Assembly: GCA_934675465.1 (NCBI GenBank)
Contig: CAKUQM010000003.1
Location: forward strand, 16,275-80,274
Length of the DNA stretch: 64,000 nucleotides
Direction of reading: 5' to 3'
Source: an uncultured Erysipelotrichaceae bacterium
Lineage (GTDB): Bacteria > Bacillota_I > Bacilli_A > Erysipelotrichales > Erysipelotrichaceae
In this document: positions 28,371 through 38,153 of the stretch, in pieces
Layout of the letters: every line of letters begins with the position of its first letter
How positions within the stretch are numbered: the stretch's first letter is position 1
Notes under the pieces: model-generated
The model's database searches: none
Seen by the model: the letters and a program-made list of their open reading frames with translations, nothing else
What the model was told of the DNA's origin: nothing
Position numbers and translations under genes: made by a program

Positions 28371-31300
28371 TTACTTCTTTACTTCCCTATATGTCTCATC
28401 AATGATGCTATACAGGAAACAATAAACAGGTTTAGAAGATAGTGATTCAATATAAGTTCTATAACCATTTAATTGTTCATCATAGTGTACATCATCAATT
28501 GTTTTAGTCTTATAATCAATGATTACAATCTTGTCTTCGTATTCAAGTAATAGATCTATAAAACCATGTTTACCATTATCCATGAATTCATATTCTTTAA
28601 AGATTTTAGCTTCTTTAATGTTTTCAAGTAGTGGTGAATCAATAAATGCTTTTATTTTGTTTATATATTTATTATCTACACTTGTATAATCAGGATTCTT
28701 AAAATCTAACATCTCAAGATAATAGTGAATCTTAGTACCAAGTTCCATTTTATCTAAGGTGGTTTGATCGATTAAACCCGCTTGTTTAGAGAAATGTGAA
28801 GTTATTACTTCTGTAGGTATAACTTCTACATTAGTTTTTAATACTAAAGACTTAGACTTTGTCATCGTGGTAAATAAATCCTTTTGTATAGTATTCTCTA
28901 ATATTTCAGGAATATCTTTATTAATAATGAAATGATTTAAATCATTCTTGATATAAGTTAACATAGAAGAATAATTCTTAATAGAAGCTTTAGTCATATC
29001 ATCCAAAGGATAATCTACTGGATCAATCTTATCATCAAAAGAATTAATAATAATCATCTTCTCTTTAGCTCTAGTTAAGGCAACATAAAACAACCTAATC
29101 TTCTCACCAATATCCTCAAGATCATAATTATATTTATATAACTCTTTAATAAAAGTATCTCTTAGACCTCTATTATTAATGAAGGCAGGCATAATAATAC
29201 CATGGTTCTTATCAAACAAGAAATCACCCTTCTTATCTTGTTGATTAAAAGAATAAGACAAACAAGGATAATAAACCACATTATACTCAAGTCCCTTAGA
29301 CTTATGATAGTTAGTGATTCTAACCGCATTCTCTACTTCACTACCAATCCTAAACTTAATATCATCCTCTCTATCAAACACATCAACAAGATAATCATTA
29401 AAGTCCCTATAGGTATAACCTAAATTATTTAAATTGTTTGCCAATTGATATAAATAATCAATCTTTACATTAGAGGCATGAACATCCTTAATCTTAACTA
29501 GCTTACTATAAACATCAAAAGACTCCATAATCTCATCTAAGATATTTGAAATAGTCTTGGTATCGATATTTGTTTTAATATCGTTTATTTTTATATAAGT
29601 TGGTGAAGTAAATATTTGATTGTTGGTAATATTATTAAAAATATCCTCATCACTTGTCTCACACAAGAAACTTCTCTCTAACGAGATATAAGCATGCTTG
29701 TCATAATTAACTAACAACTTAAAAATACTTCTAATAACCGTCAACAAATCAGACTCAGACATCTTCTCTTCTGTCTCAATAAAAGTAGGAATATTATTAG
29801 CTGTCAACACTTCCTTAAACACATCAAACTTACTAGACCTATCCATCAAAATAGTAATATCTCTATAATCACATAAGTGATCCTTTAGCTTGAAAGTATT
29901 AACCCTACTTTTAATATCATCCGCAATAAGTTGAGCCTCTATATATGCACTGTCTATTCCCTTTTGCTTCCCATAAGACAAAATCTCACAAGTATACTTA
30001 TCATCCTTTATATAAGATAAATTACCAGCTATTAGTTGATGACCTCTTGTATAATCAGCACCACCAACCCTTGAGGACATCGTCTTATTAAAAAACAAAT
30101 TAATATCCCTTAATACTTCAAACCTACTTCTAAAGTTATTAGTCAAATCAATCTTCTTACCACCAACATTATTAGAATAATCCTCATACTTTTTCTTGAA
30201 AATATCTGGATTTGCATATCTAAAACGATAAATGGACTGCTTAATATCACCAACTACATAAACATTATTATTAGAAATCTTATTAATCAATAATTCTTGA
30301 ATATCGCTAGTATCCTGATACTCATCAATCAATATTTCATAGAAATTATTCTTAATAGACTCTCTAATCTCATCATTTTTATCAACAACCTCAATAGCCA
30401 ACTTAGCTATATCAATAAAATCATAGAAATTATTCTCTTTCTTATAAATATTAATTCTTCTATTTAATTCTTCAGCCAATTCCAATAAACAATTAACATA
30501 ATCTTTATTTATAAGAACATCATTTATAAGAGTCGACTTATCGTACTTAGTTAATTCATTGATTTCCTTTATTATGTCCTTAATCTTATCCTTTAAGGCT
30601 AAGGCATCCTCATCATACTCTTCCTTATTCTTCTTCCTAACAGGAGCAATATTAGCTACATAAGAACGTACCTCTTCATAACTTGATAAATTATTAATAC
30701 CTTGCCAATTGTTAAAGAATCTATTCAAATCATCAAGCTCACTTATTTTATTTAACAATTCATCAACCTGCTTAAGCTTTTGAAGAAGTAATGATGTATA
30801 ACTATCAAGTTCATCATTTAAATGAGAAGTTGAAAAGAATAAATCGTTATAAGTTTTAATAAAATTATCCCTATCATAAATAAGATCCAACTTCTTATTT
30901 AAACTCTTCACAAAACCCTTAACAACATCATCATCCTTAACACAATACTTAGAAATAATATCTTTGAATATATCATTTGAAACATATTGTTGTTCAAAGA
31001 TTTCATCTAAAAACTTATCAGTAATCCCATTAATAATATTAGAATCAGCTATATCAATATCTTTGTCTACATTTAATAGTTGATGATACTTCTTTACCAA
31101 GAATAAAGAATAGGCATCAAAGGTCATAATATAAGCTGAATCAATCTTATTTAATTGTGCTTTCTTAAGATCAGGATCTAAAGAATTATCCTCTACTAAA
31201 AGTTTAATAACCCTTTGTTTCATCTCAGCAGCTGCCGCATTAGTAAAAGTTAAAACCAATAGTCTATCTACATCGATATTATTAGCTAAATGATTAAAAA

Positions 31301-31412
31301 GCCTCTGAGTTAAAACTTTAGTCTTACCACTACCTGCCCCAGCTGAAATCATAGTGTTATATACAGGAATAGTAATAGCTTCTAATTGTTCATCAGTATA
31401 TCTAATCTCCAT
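28371..31412 (-). CDS. addA: ATP-dependent helicase/nuclease subunit A
   Basis: A 1013-residue UvrD-like helicase with C-terminal nuclease, the A subunit of the AddAB double-strand-break repair enzyme. Visible motifs: MISAGAGSGKTKVL (Walker A, about 16-29), ILIDEYQDTSD (motif II, about 360), YRFRYANPDIF, NYHKSKGLEYNVVYYP (motif V, about 705), LFYVALTRAKEKM (motif VI) and GFIDLLLEYEDKIVIIDYKTK (nuclease). It is about 200 residues shorter than the Bacillus protein, in line with compact versions in Erysipelotrichia-like genomes. It overlaps the addB stop by 11 bp. Confidence 0.9.
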   Translation of the reverse strand: MEIRYTDEQLEAITIPVYNTMISAGAGSGKTKVLTQRLFNHLANNIDVDRLLVLTFTNAAAAEMKQRVIKLLVEDNSLDPDLKKAQLNKIDSAYIMTFDAYSLFLVKKYHQLLNVDKDIDIADSNIINGITDKFLDEIFEQQYVSNDIFKDIISKYCVKDDDVVKGFVKSLNKKLDLIYDRDNFIKTYNDLFFSTSHLNDELDSYTSLLLQKLKQVDELLNKISELDDLNRFFNNWQGINNLSSYEEVRSYVANIAPVRKKNKEEYDEDALALKDKIKDIIKEINELTKYDKSTLINDVLINKDYVNCLLELAEELNRRINIYKKENNFYDFIDIAKLAIEVVDKNDEIRESIKNNFYEILIDEYQDTSDIQELLINKISNNNVYVVGDIKQSIYRFRYANPDIFKKKYEDYSNNVGGKKIDLTNNFRSRFEVLRDINLFFNKTMSSRVGGADYTRGHQLIAGNLSYIKDDKYTCEILSYGKQKGIDSAYIEAQLIADDIKSRVNTFKLKDHLCDYRDITILMDRSSKFDVFKEVLTANNIPTFIETEEKMSESDLLTVIRSIFKLLVNYDKHAYISLERSFLCETSDEDIFNNITNNQIFTSPTYIKINDIKTNIDTKTISNILDEIMESFDVYSKLVKIKDVHASNVKIDYLYQLANNLNNLGYTYRDFNDYLVDVFDREDDIKFRIGSEVENAVRITNYHKSKGLEYNVVYYPCLSYSFNQQDKKGDFLFDKNHGIIMPAFINNRGLRDTFIKELYKYNYDLEDIGEKIRLFYVALTRAKEKMIIINSFDDKIDPVDYPLDDMTKASIKNYSSMLTYIKNDLNHFIINKDIPEILENTIQKDLFTTMTKSKSLVLKTNVEVIPTEVITSHFSKQAGLIDQTTLDKMELGTKIHYYLEMLDFKNPDYTSVDNKYINKIKAFIDSPLLENIKEAKIFKEYEFMDNGKHGFIDLLLEYEDKIVIIDYKTKTIDDVHYDEQLNGYRTYIESLSSKPVYCFLYSIIDETYREVKK

Positions 31413-33618
31413 CTACTGCTTCCTCCTTCTTAGTTTCATAATAAACATAATCCTTAAGTCTCTTATAACAGATATCCTTATATCGACAATAAATACATGA
31501 AACATTCTTATTATCAATTACCTTTGGATTAATACTAAAGTCATTATTTAGAATACTTGTTGATGCTTCTAGTATTTTATCTTCAACAAGCTTAATCATA
31601 TCTTTCATATCTTGATCTGATATAACCTTAGAATTCTTAGACAATTCACCATTTTTAGTAATAGCCAATTTAGAAACAACACTAGACTTGCCATCTAAAT
31701 CCTCTAGAATATTTATTCTACTAATGTCGTCTGTTGTAAAACCACTTAGCTTCATATCCTCATTCTTTTGAGTCTCTATGTCTTTCTTTTCATCATAAAC
31801 ATACTTAGGAGCTACTAGATGTTGAAGATAAAAACCAATTATCTTTGAAGGATCTTCTTGTAGTAAGTATAAATATGAAGGTAATTGTAAATTAAGCCCA
31901 AACTCAAAATACTTATCTTCAATCTTTGTATTGCCAGTCTTATAATCCACAATACATAGATTATCTTTACACTTAAGTATCTTATCGATAAAACCTTTGA
32001 AGAAGATATTATCTCTTAACTTTAACTTAATACGCTTTTCACATTCAACATCATCAAAATAACATAATTCTTTTTGATTAAGAATAATATTAAAATCTTC
32101 CCTAATCTCTTCCTTAATTTTCTTGTTAAAATACAATTCCTTAGCACTAGTAAAAGTAACCTGATTATCCCAAAGCTCATCAAAATCTTTAGTATTATCT
32201 AAGACCATTTCTTGTAAAACATTATGGGCAATAGTACCAATAGTATTAAAGAAAGTTACATCGGAATCATCTGGTCTTAAGATATTGTCTAGGTAATACT
32301 TAAAGGCACATTCATAATAACTTTGCATACTACTATAAGATAATTCAACAGTTTCCTTACCTACATTAAAGTTCTTATAACCATTATCATAATCACCATA
32401 ATTGTTTCTATCGTATGTTGAATACATCGAATCTAAATCATCATTATGCTCACCATACTTATCAAGATTATCCAACAATTCACCATATCTATTCCTATTA
32501 GACTTATCACTATGTAAATATTTATTGGTATAAGTAATATAATTCACATCACTAAACAACATTTGTCTTTCATACTTATTAAAAGGCGAATTCTTAGAAT
32601 AAGACAACATTAGATTTTTAATATTAGACAAGTTACAAATTAGATTCTCTTTAATAATCCTATTCTTATCATTAGTATCATCAATACCTAAAAGATGACA
32701 CATCTCATTATCTAAATATTCATTATCTTTCTTATATGCTGGTACCTTATCATTGAAGCCTAAATAGAATACATAGTCAGCATCATCAAACAAATAATTA
32801 TTTGAGACAACCTGCACTACATCCCTATACTTCTTATTCAATTTAATATGTTTTAAGTCTTCAACAATAAAGTCGTAAGCTTCATTTAAATCTAGATACT
32901 TATTTAAGATATTAACTAAATCTTTATTAGTTAATTCATTATAAATAGTCTCTCTATCCTTAAGCTTAATGTCTTCTAAGAACTTCTTAGCTGCTTCTGT
33001 TCCATATAAGCTATTATCACTTGGATAATTTACTTTAAAGTCATAATAAGAATTATATCTTTTAAAATAATTCTCATATTCATTACCCGCAACAATATAG
33101 ATATTATTGATGTCTATTCCATTTTCTAATAATTCAAAAATTGATTCATAAACATACTCAAGTTCTGATTCAATAGTATCAAACTCATAGATGTTATAGA
33201 GTTTATCTATGATAGTACCTTTAAGTACTTTTGCATCTTTTAATCTTATGTCTCCGTAACCGTATACGATAGTATCTTTATTATGTTTGTTAAATAATGG
33301 ATCTAATATCAATAAGTTTTTATCAAGTAGTTCCTTCTTAATCTTTACTAAATCATTTAGCTTATTATTAGGATAATCCTTATCTTCAACAAAATATAAG
33401 CTTTCAATTATTTCCTTGGCATTATTTAGTGTATAGCCATAAGTATCCATCAAATACTTAACAGTATGATAATCATAATCAAAATAATATCTCTTCTTAT
33501 ATTCTTCTAAAGTCATAAAAGATATATCAACAAGACTCTTATTATTAGTAAGTATTTTTTCTTTAATGTCACTAGGACATATCAACAACATATTATCTTT
33601 GATATCTATTTGATGCAT
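31402..33618 (-). CDS. addB: AddB-like nuclease subunit with iron-sulfur cysteines
   Basis: A 738-residue PD-(D/E)xK protein. C-terminal features are clear: SYYECAFKYYLDNIL (first Cys), CIVDYKTGNT (nuclease motif) and CIYCRYKDIC (remaining three Cys), which form the 4Fe-4S clamp of AddB. The N-terminal helicase-like part is reduced and no Walker A motif is visible, whereas Bacillus AddB (over 1100 residues) has one. It works with AddA in end resection and in foreign-DNA degradation. The start overlaps the WYL-regulator gene by 26 bp. Confidence 0.87.
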   Translation of the reverse strand: MHQIDIKDNMLLICPSDIKEKILTNNKSLVDISFMTLEEYKKRYYFDYDYHTVKYLMDTYGYTLNNAKEIIESLYFVEDKDYPNNKLNDLVKIKKELLDKNLLILDPLFNKHNKDTIVYGYGDIRLKDAKVLKGTIIDKLYNIYEFDTIESELEYVYESIFELLENGIDINNIYIVAGNEYENYFKRYNSYYDFKVNYPSDNSLYGTEAAKKFLEDIKLKDRETIYNELTNKDLVNILNKYLDLNEAYDFIVEDLKHIKLNKKYRDVVQVVSNNYLFDDADYVFYLGFNDKVPAYKKDNEYLDNEMCHLLGIDDTNDKNRIIKENLICNLSNIKNLMLSYSKNSPFNKYERQMLFSDVNYITYTNKYLHSDKSNRNRYGELLDNLDKYGEHNDDLDSMYSTYDRNNYGDYDNGYKNFNVGKETVELSYSSMQSYYECAFKYYLDNILRPDDSDVTFFNTIGTIAHNVLQEMVLDNTKDFDELWDNQVTFTSAKELYFNKKIKEEIREDFNIILNQKELCYFDDVECEKRIKLKLRDNIFFKGFIDKILKCKDNLCIVDYKTGNTKIEDKYFEFGLNLQLPSYLYLLQEDPSKIIGFYLQHLVAPKYVYDEKKDIETQKNEDMKLSGFTTDDISRINILEDLDGKSSVVSKLAITKNGELSKNSKVISDQDMKDMIKLVEDKILEASTSILNNDFSINPKVIDNKNVSCIYCRYKDICYKRLKDYVYYETKKEEAVDGD

Positions 33619-34561
33619 CTAGTAGTACCTTTCTAATCTCTTCTCTTAAAGATAGAGGTTCTAGTAAGTCAACTGACTCAACATATTGAAGACAAAACTT
33701 CACGATGTCTTCCTTTCCACACTTGGTATAAACTATAAAAGTTTCACCTTCATCTGCCAACATTACATCCTTACCAAAAGTATCGATGATGACATCCAAA
33801 GCCTTTTTATCACATCTTAGCGTAACCCCTGTTTCATCACCACTATACATATAGATCTTATTATTGGCATAAGCATAGGCATCTAGATTCTTAGGCAGTC
33901 TTAGATAGTATTCATCTACAAGTTCAATATCTTTCATTCTATCTACTCTAAAATGAGATAAACTATCATGGTTTTTACCCTTGCCTACCATATAGACCCT
34001 ATCCCCATTAACTACTAAGAAATATGGACTACGATAATAAGCATCATCTCTTGTATTAACTAGTTTCTTGTTAATATCATAACGAGTATAGTTAAATTTA
34101 ATTACTTTCTTTTCATTTATAGCTCTACTTATTTGTTCGATATTTAGAAGAAATTGTTTATTATCTTTTTTCTTATTATTAGGCAAATAAACATTCTTAA
34201 AATAATCATTTCTCTTATACCTACTTTGAGACGATAACAACTTATTAACTAAGTCTTTACTAGCCCTATCAGGTATAAAGTGTGATGCGTGTACCGCATT
34301 ACACAACAAAAGAACTTCTGAATGTTGAAACAGACGATCCTTTAAGTAATAACCTATTTTATTTTCATTGTAGTCAGAAATGTCATAACCAAAGTTAATC
34401 AACATTTCAATGTTACGATATAGTGTTCTTCTATCAATTGTTATATTATATTGTTTCTCTATTAAGTCAGTTATCTCGGTTCTTGTTAGTGGGTGGTTCT
34501 CATCACTGAACTCTTCTAACACTTTATATACAGCAAGAATACTAGTCTTCTTTTCTTCCAT
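33593..34561 (-). CDS. WYL-domain transcriptional regulator
   Basis: A 322-residue protein: N-terminal winged helix (about 1-65, NHPLTRTEITDLIEKQY and TIDRRTLYRNIEMLI) and a WYL domain (about 130-220, including YRSPYFLVVNGDRVYMVGKG) with a C-terminal extension. WYL regulators sense nucleic acids or nucleotides and often control DNA-damage or defence genes, which fits its place directly upstream of and overlapping addB. ATG 34561 is preferred because GAAGAG lies 8 bases upstream; the frame also extends to 34594 within the chorismate mutase gene. Confidence 0.87.
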   Translation of the reverse strand: MEEKKTSILAVYKVLEEFSDENHPLTRTEITDLIEKQYNITIDRRTLYRNIEMLINFGYDISDYNENKIGYYLKDRLFQHSEVLLLCNAVHASHFIPDRASKDLVNKLLSSQSRYKRNDYFKNVYLPNNKKKDNKQFLLNIEQISRAINEKKVIKFNYTRYDINKKLVNTRDDAYYRSPYFLVVNGDRVYMVGKGKNHDSLSHFRVDRMKDIELVDEYYLRLPKNLDAYAYANNKIYMYSGDETGVTLRCDKKALDVIIDTFGKDVMLADEGETFIVYTKCGKEDIVKFCLQYVESVDLLEPLSLREEIRKVLLDASNRYQR

Positions 34562-34817
34562 ATAATAACTCTTCTTGATATTTTTTTGATTCAACTAACA
34601 TAGCTTCCAAGAAATTTAAATAATATTCCTTCATTTCTCCAGTATCCTTAGACAGTCTTTCTTTCATCGACTCTTCTCTTTTACTATCAAAAATAGGCAT
34701 GTTATTTTCTTTCTTATATAAAGCAACATTAGATACTACTTCCATTCTCTTTAAGAACAATTCCTTCATTTGATCATCAATTTCATTGATCATCTTACGA
34801 CATTCCATTAAATCCAT
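34542..34817 (-). CDS. Chorismate mutase, AroQ (type II) domain
   Basis: A 91-residue all-helical protein. CRKMINEIDDQMKELFLKRM (about 6-25), VALYKKENNMPIFDSKREES (about 31-50) and the C-terminal EYYLNFLEAMLVESKKYQEE match the monofunctional AroQ fold with its Arg/Lys active-site positions. It converts chorismate to prephenate in Phe/Tyr synthesis. It overlaps the WYL gene by about 20 bp and heads the addAB cluster, an odd pairing without clear functional logic. Confidence 0.83.
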   Translation of the reverse strand: MDLMECRKMINEIDDQMKELFLKRMEVVSNVALYKKENNMPIFDSKREESMKERLSKDTGEMKEYYLNFLEAMLVESKKYQEELLYGRKED

Positions 34818-34928
34818 ATTAAATACCTCTTAATATTATTATACCTTTTATGTGTTCATTTTTTTGTACCTCAACTTGTGAATTTTTTAGTGATATAATT
34901 TATTAAAGAAAGATTGAGGAAAAATAAA

Positions 34929-35729
34929 ATGGGATTTTTACAAGGCAAGACTGTAATTATTACAGGCGGTGGTAGAGCTACACTAGCTGATGGTAGTTGT
35001 GGTTCTATTGGTTATGGTATTGCGACTGCATACGCTAAGGAAGGTGCTAATATCGTTATCACTGGTCGTAATGTGGCAAAGCTAGATGATGCTAAGAAGG
35101 AATTAGAAGAAAAGTATGGAGTTAAGGTTCTTCCAATTCAAGCTGATGTTTCATCTGGTAGCAAAAATGAAGAGACAGTTAAGAATGTTATTAAGCAAAC
35201 TGTAGACGCGTTTGGTAGAATTGATGTTCTTATCAATAACGCCCAAGCTTCAGCAAGTGGTGTTACTATTGCCGATCATACAACCGAACAATTTGATTTA
35301 GCTATATATTCTGGTTTATATGCAACATTCTATTATATGCAAGCATGTTACCCATACTTAAAGGAAACTAAGGGTACTGTAATTAACTTCGCATCAGGTG
35401 CTGGTTTATTTGGTAACTATGGTCAATGTGCTTATGCTGCTGCTAAGGAAGGTATTAGAGGTTTAACTAGAGTTGCTGCTACTGAGTGGGGTAAGGATGG
35501 AATCAACGCTAATGTTGTTTGTCCACTTGCTTGGACTGCTCAACTTGAAAACTTTGAAAAGGCATATCCTGAAGCATTTAAGGCTAATGTTAAGATGCCT
35601 CCTATGGGTCACTATGGTAATGTTGAAACTGAAATTGGTAGAGTTTGTGTTCAATTAGCTAACCCTGATTTCAAGTATATGAGTGGTGAAACTATTACTC
35701 TTGAAGGTGGCATGGGCTTAAGACCTTAA
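34929..35729 (+). CDS. Short-chain dehydrogenase/reductase
   Basis: A 266-residue SDR-family NAD(P)-dependent oxidoreductase. The N-terminal VIITGGGRATLADGSCGSIG has a glycine-rich cofactor motif with an insertion; NNAQAS (about 105), the catalytic Ser in NFASGAG (about 150) and YAAAKEG (Tyr-x3-Lys, about 166-172) complete the active site. The GYMSG-like YMSGETITLEGGMG ending is typical. The substrate is not predictable. ATG 34929 has GAGGA 9 bases upstream; the upstream TTG (34914) overlaps that site. Confidence 0.88.
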   Translation: MGFLQGKTVIITGGGRATLADGSCGSIGYGIATAYAKEGANIVITGRNVAKLDDAKKELEEKYGVKVLPIQADVSSGSKNEETVKNVIKQTVDAFGRIDVLINNAQASASGVTIADHTTEQFDLAIYSGLYATFYYMQACYPYLKETKGTVINFASGAGLFGNYGQCAYAAAKEGIRGLTRVAATEWGKDGINANVVCPLAWTAQLENFEKAYPEAFKANVKMPPMGHYGNVETEIGRVCVQLANPDFKYMSGETITLEGGMGLRP

Positions 35730-35745
35730 TCATTAAAAATGAGGA

Positions 35746-35773
35746 AACGTAACTTTATAAGTTGCGTTTTTTT
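35746..35773 (+). terminator. Terminator of the dehydrogenase gene
   Basis: AACGTAACTT pairs with AAGTTGCGTT across a TAT loop, followed by a run of seven or more T. Confidence 0.85.
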
Positions 35774-35831
35774 ATTTTCACACAAAAATTCCTACACTAT
35801 TTTAAATAATTGTTTGGTGGTAAACTATAGG

Positions 35832-35889
35832 TGAACAGTCAGACCATGAGTCACAAAGGAAAACCCGACATTGGCGTGTCGGGTTTTCA
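35832..35889 (+). ncRNA. Candidate antitoxin RNA, module 1
   Basis: A short plus-strand transcript is inferred from the TATAGG-type -10 box near 35827 and the hairpin AAAACCCGACA/TGTCGGGTTTT (35860-35870 with 35877-35887). Its 5' part contains AGTCACAAAGGA (35849-35860), nearly repeated at 36023-36034 (GTCACAAGGAAG), the complement of the toxin translation-initiation region. This direct-repeat arrangement is that of Fst/par-type antitoxin RNAs. Confidence 0.5.
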
Positions 35890-35913
35890 AATGCCTCCTT
35901 GTGACTATCACTG

Positions 35914-36051
35914 TTATTTAACCAACAGTGCTATTAGCAGCTTAACTGCTAAAGCGATCATATCTACCATCGCCATGGCTAAAGCCATTTTAAATTCTTT
36001 CATTAAAACAGTCTCTCCATTTGTCACAAGGAAGCGTAGAAGTATCTTCAT
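35914..36051 (-). CDS. Hydrophobic toxin-like peptide, module 1
   Basis: From ATG 36003 a 29-residue peptide is encoded (MKEFKMALAMAMVDMIALAV then KLLIALLVK), one transmembrane helix with charged ends. An in-frame upstream ATG at 36051 with AGGAAGG before it would give 45 residues (MKILLRFLVTNGETVL plus the same peptide); both starts have plausible ribosome binding sites (GGAGAG before 36003). Small membrane peptides with an adjacent antisense RNA are the mark of type I toxins such as Fst and Ldr. The sequence does not closely resemble either family as I know them. It is too short for routine ORF calling. Confidence 0.6.
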   Translation of the reverse strand: MKILLRFLVTNGETVLMKEFKMALAMAMVDMIALAVKLLIALLVK

Positions 36052-36128
36052 AAAAAGATCCTTCCTAAGAAACATACTCATAGTTATGTTTCTACTATAT
36101 AATTACCGTTAAACTTTAAAATTCCTAC

Positions 36129-36137
36129 ACTATTTTT
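36129..36137. repeat. Target-site duplication, left copy
   Basis: ACTATTTTT here is repeated at 38289-38297, directly abutting the two ends of the insertion sequence, which shows insertion by transposition into the module boundary sequence. Confidence 0.85.
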
Positions 36138-36309
36138 CAGTAATTACGCATGAACATTAGCCTATAATAAATGAACTTCAATATATTCACTGTTTATGGG
36201 CTTATTGAATGTTTTATGTGTTTAAATATGTGTTAGTTTTAGGATGATATTTATAAGTTTTTCTTTAATTTATAAATATCGACAATTATTAAAAGATAAA
36301 CAATCGTGT

Positions 36310-37548
36310 TTATTGTTTATTCTTATTATCATTAATCGCTTTTATAAGCTTGTCTTTGATACTATCAGAAGATATTATACTTAACAGTTTTAGTATTTCT
36401 TCTTCAGGACGAGATTTAAAAGCAATTTTAGCTTTTCTTTGGTCTAGTCCTGATAAAGGAATATAGATTTTAACCAATTGAATTATAAGGTTATTCATAA
36501 GTACCATGTTCTTTACTGCTTTTTTATCTGTGCATCTAAACAAGTCTTCATTTAGATAGGTATCTTTTAGTTTATGAAAATCATTTTCTATAGCCCATCT
36601 ATTATCGATGACATCAGCTATTTCTTGTACTTTAACTAAATCAGTAATGAAGTATCTGATACATTCCTTTTTAGATTTATTAGAAGTCATCTTAACATAA
36701 GATCTTATATCTTTATATCCATCATATTCATAGCCTTTAGGAAGATTATAGACTTCTATTAATAAGTTATTTTGACTTATACTTTTAAGTTTCTTCTTAT
36801 TTCTTTCTATCTTTAATGTAGCTTCTTCAAGAAGTAAAGGAATATTATCCTTTATAGTTAAGACATAATGACCTTTACCATCTCTTATAACTTCAGTTGT
36901 TCTTTTTTGACAATGCATGGCATCAGCAGTGATAACTGTTTTATTTAGATTCATAGATGATAATACATCTTGAGCCGAAGGTATTTCGTTGGTCTTATCA
37001 TCAATTACTTCGCTTAATAAACAAGTAGAAGTTTGTACTTCATATACATTTAAGACATTAAGGTTTCTCTTACTTTGATCTGTATCTAATTTTCTACCTG
37101 TACCATTTACATACTTTCCATCTATTGCGATATGTCTTAGTCCAAAGTTAGATTCAAGTGATTTTAAAAACTCATATAGTCTTTCAATTGTACACTTGTA
37201 AAAAGACTTAGAATCAAGTAAAGAGAACACTCTTCTAAAGGTATCATGAGATGGAGTCTTGAAACCTTTATTGATTAGTCCATACTTTTCAAATAATTTA
37301 CGATTAACACTTATATAGTCTGCTATATATAAAAATGATTGGGTCTTTTCTTTGATGATGACAATCATGGCCATCAATAATAGATCACCTAACTTATAAG
37401 AAATCTTGTTTCTTTGTCTAAAGTCAATCACATCATCAAAGATATGAATAGAGTTAATTGATGAAACAATCTCTAATATCTCATCATCTTCTAAGAAGAC
37501 ATTATTAACCGCCTCAGATAACACAAAAATGATATTGTCTTTTACCAT
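36310..37548 (-). CDS. ISAs1-family transposase (DDE)
   Basis: A 412-residue transposase. The DDE motifs are visible: RHIAIDGKYVNGTGRK (first Asp, about residue 143), VITADAMHCQK (second Asp, about 207) and NRWAIENDFHKLKDTYLNED (Glu, about 328), the ISAs1-type DGK, DAxxxQ and IEN boxes. The N-terminus carries the DFRQRNKISYKLGDLLLMAM segment of the family. The frame is intact, so the element may be active. It overlaps the end of the accessory gene (TTATGGTAA). Confidence 0.92.
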   Translation of the reverse strand: MVKDNIIFVLSEAVNNVFLEDDEILEIVSSINSIHIFDDVIDFRQRNKISYKLGDLLLMAMIVIIKEKTQSFLYIADYISVNRKLFEKYGLINKGFKTPSHDTFRRVFSLLDSKSFYKCTIERLYEFLKSLESNFGLRHIAIDGKYVNGTGRKLDTDQSKRNLNVLNVYEVQTSTCLLSEVIDDKTNEIPSAQDVLSSMNLNKTVITADAMHCQKRTTEVIRDGKGHYVLTIKDNIPLLLEEATLKIERNKKKLKSISQNNLLIEVYNLPKGYEYDGYKDIRSYVKMTSNKSKKECIRYFITDLVKVQEIADVIDNRWAIENDFHKLKDTYLNEDLFRCTDKKAVKNMVLMNNLIIQLVKIYIPLSGLDQRKAKIAFKSRPEEEILKLLSIISSDSIKDKLIKAINDNKNKQ

Positions 37549-38153
37549 AACTTTAAACCTGCCTTATCTATAATATCTTTTAAATCTTCACTAATAACTG
37601 GTTTAACTAAAGTAAGAGGGTCAATTACACAAAGCCTTAGTATGTTAATAAGATTTAATCTATCTCCATCACTAGTAATCTTTGATTTAAATAATTCATC
37701 TATTCTTTTAGAAATAGTCTTAACTCTTTTTAAATTAACATTATCTATATAGTCAAAGACATCATCATCTAAGTATGTTAAATAAGAGTGCTTAATTAAT
37801 TCTTTAGAGTAGGTATTAAAGATAAAATCAATTACTCCTAGTTTAATAAGAGGCTCACTAGCACCACCATATACACATCTATATAGTTCTCTTTTAAAGT
37901 TAAGCATAATAAAGCTACTTAAACCATATTCAATATATTCGGGACTAGAGTTTTTCTTAACCTTAGGGATAAATCCTTTTTCTTCATCAATGATACCTAA
38001 AAACTCTTGAATACTTCTTGGATATCCTTTTTCTTTATCATAGACACTAGTACACTTATACAAACCATAGCCATAAGCAGTCTTTCTTATGGTTTTACCC
38101 TTACCTCTATACTTTTCAACCCAATCAGGATACTTATTGATTACTTTAGACAT
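37542..38153 (-). CDS. Accessory ORF of the ISAs1-like element
   Basis: A 203-residue protein directly upstream of and overlapping the transposase. Its N-terminal half (KGKTIRKTAYGYGLYKCTSV, KGYPRSIQEFLGIIDEEKGF) resembles the amino-terminal segment that IS1634/IS4-type transposases carry on the same chain. It may be a DNA-binding partner or an N-terminal domain split from the catalytic part. Most ISAs1 elements have one gene, so the two-gene layout is unusual. Confidence 0.7.
   Translation of the reverse strand: MSKVINKYPDWVEKYRGKGKTIRKTAYGYGLYKCTSVYDKEKGYPRSIQEFLGIIDEEKGFIPKVKKNSSPEYIEYGLSSFIMLNFKRELYRCVYGGASEPLIKLGVIDFIFNTYSKELIKHSYLTYLDDDVFDYIDNVNLKRVKTISKRIDELFKSKITSDGDRLNLINILRLCVIDPLTLVKPVISEDLKDIIDKAGLKLW

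Noticed and set aside
35831..36112. A 93-residue plus-strand ORF in toxin module 1.
   Set aside because: It runs through the antisense terminator and the toxin frame on the opposite strand, has no good ribosome binding site and no homologous frame in modules 2 and 3.
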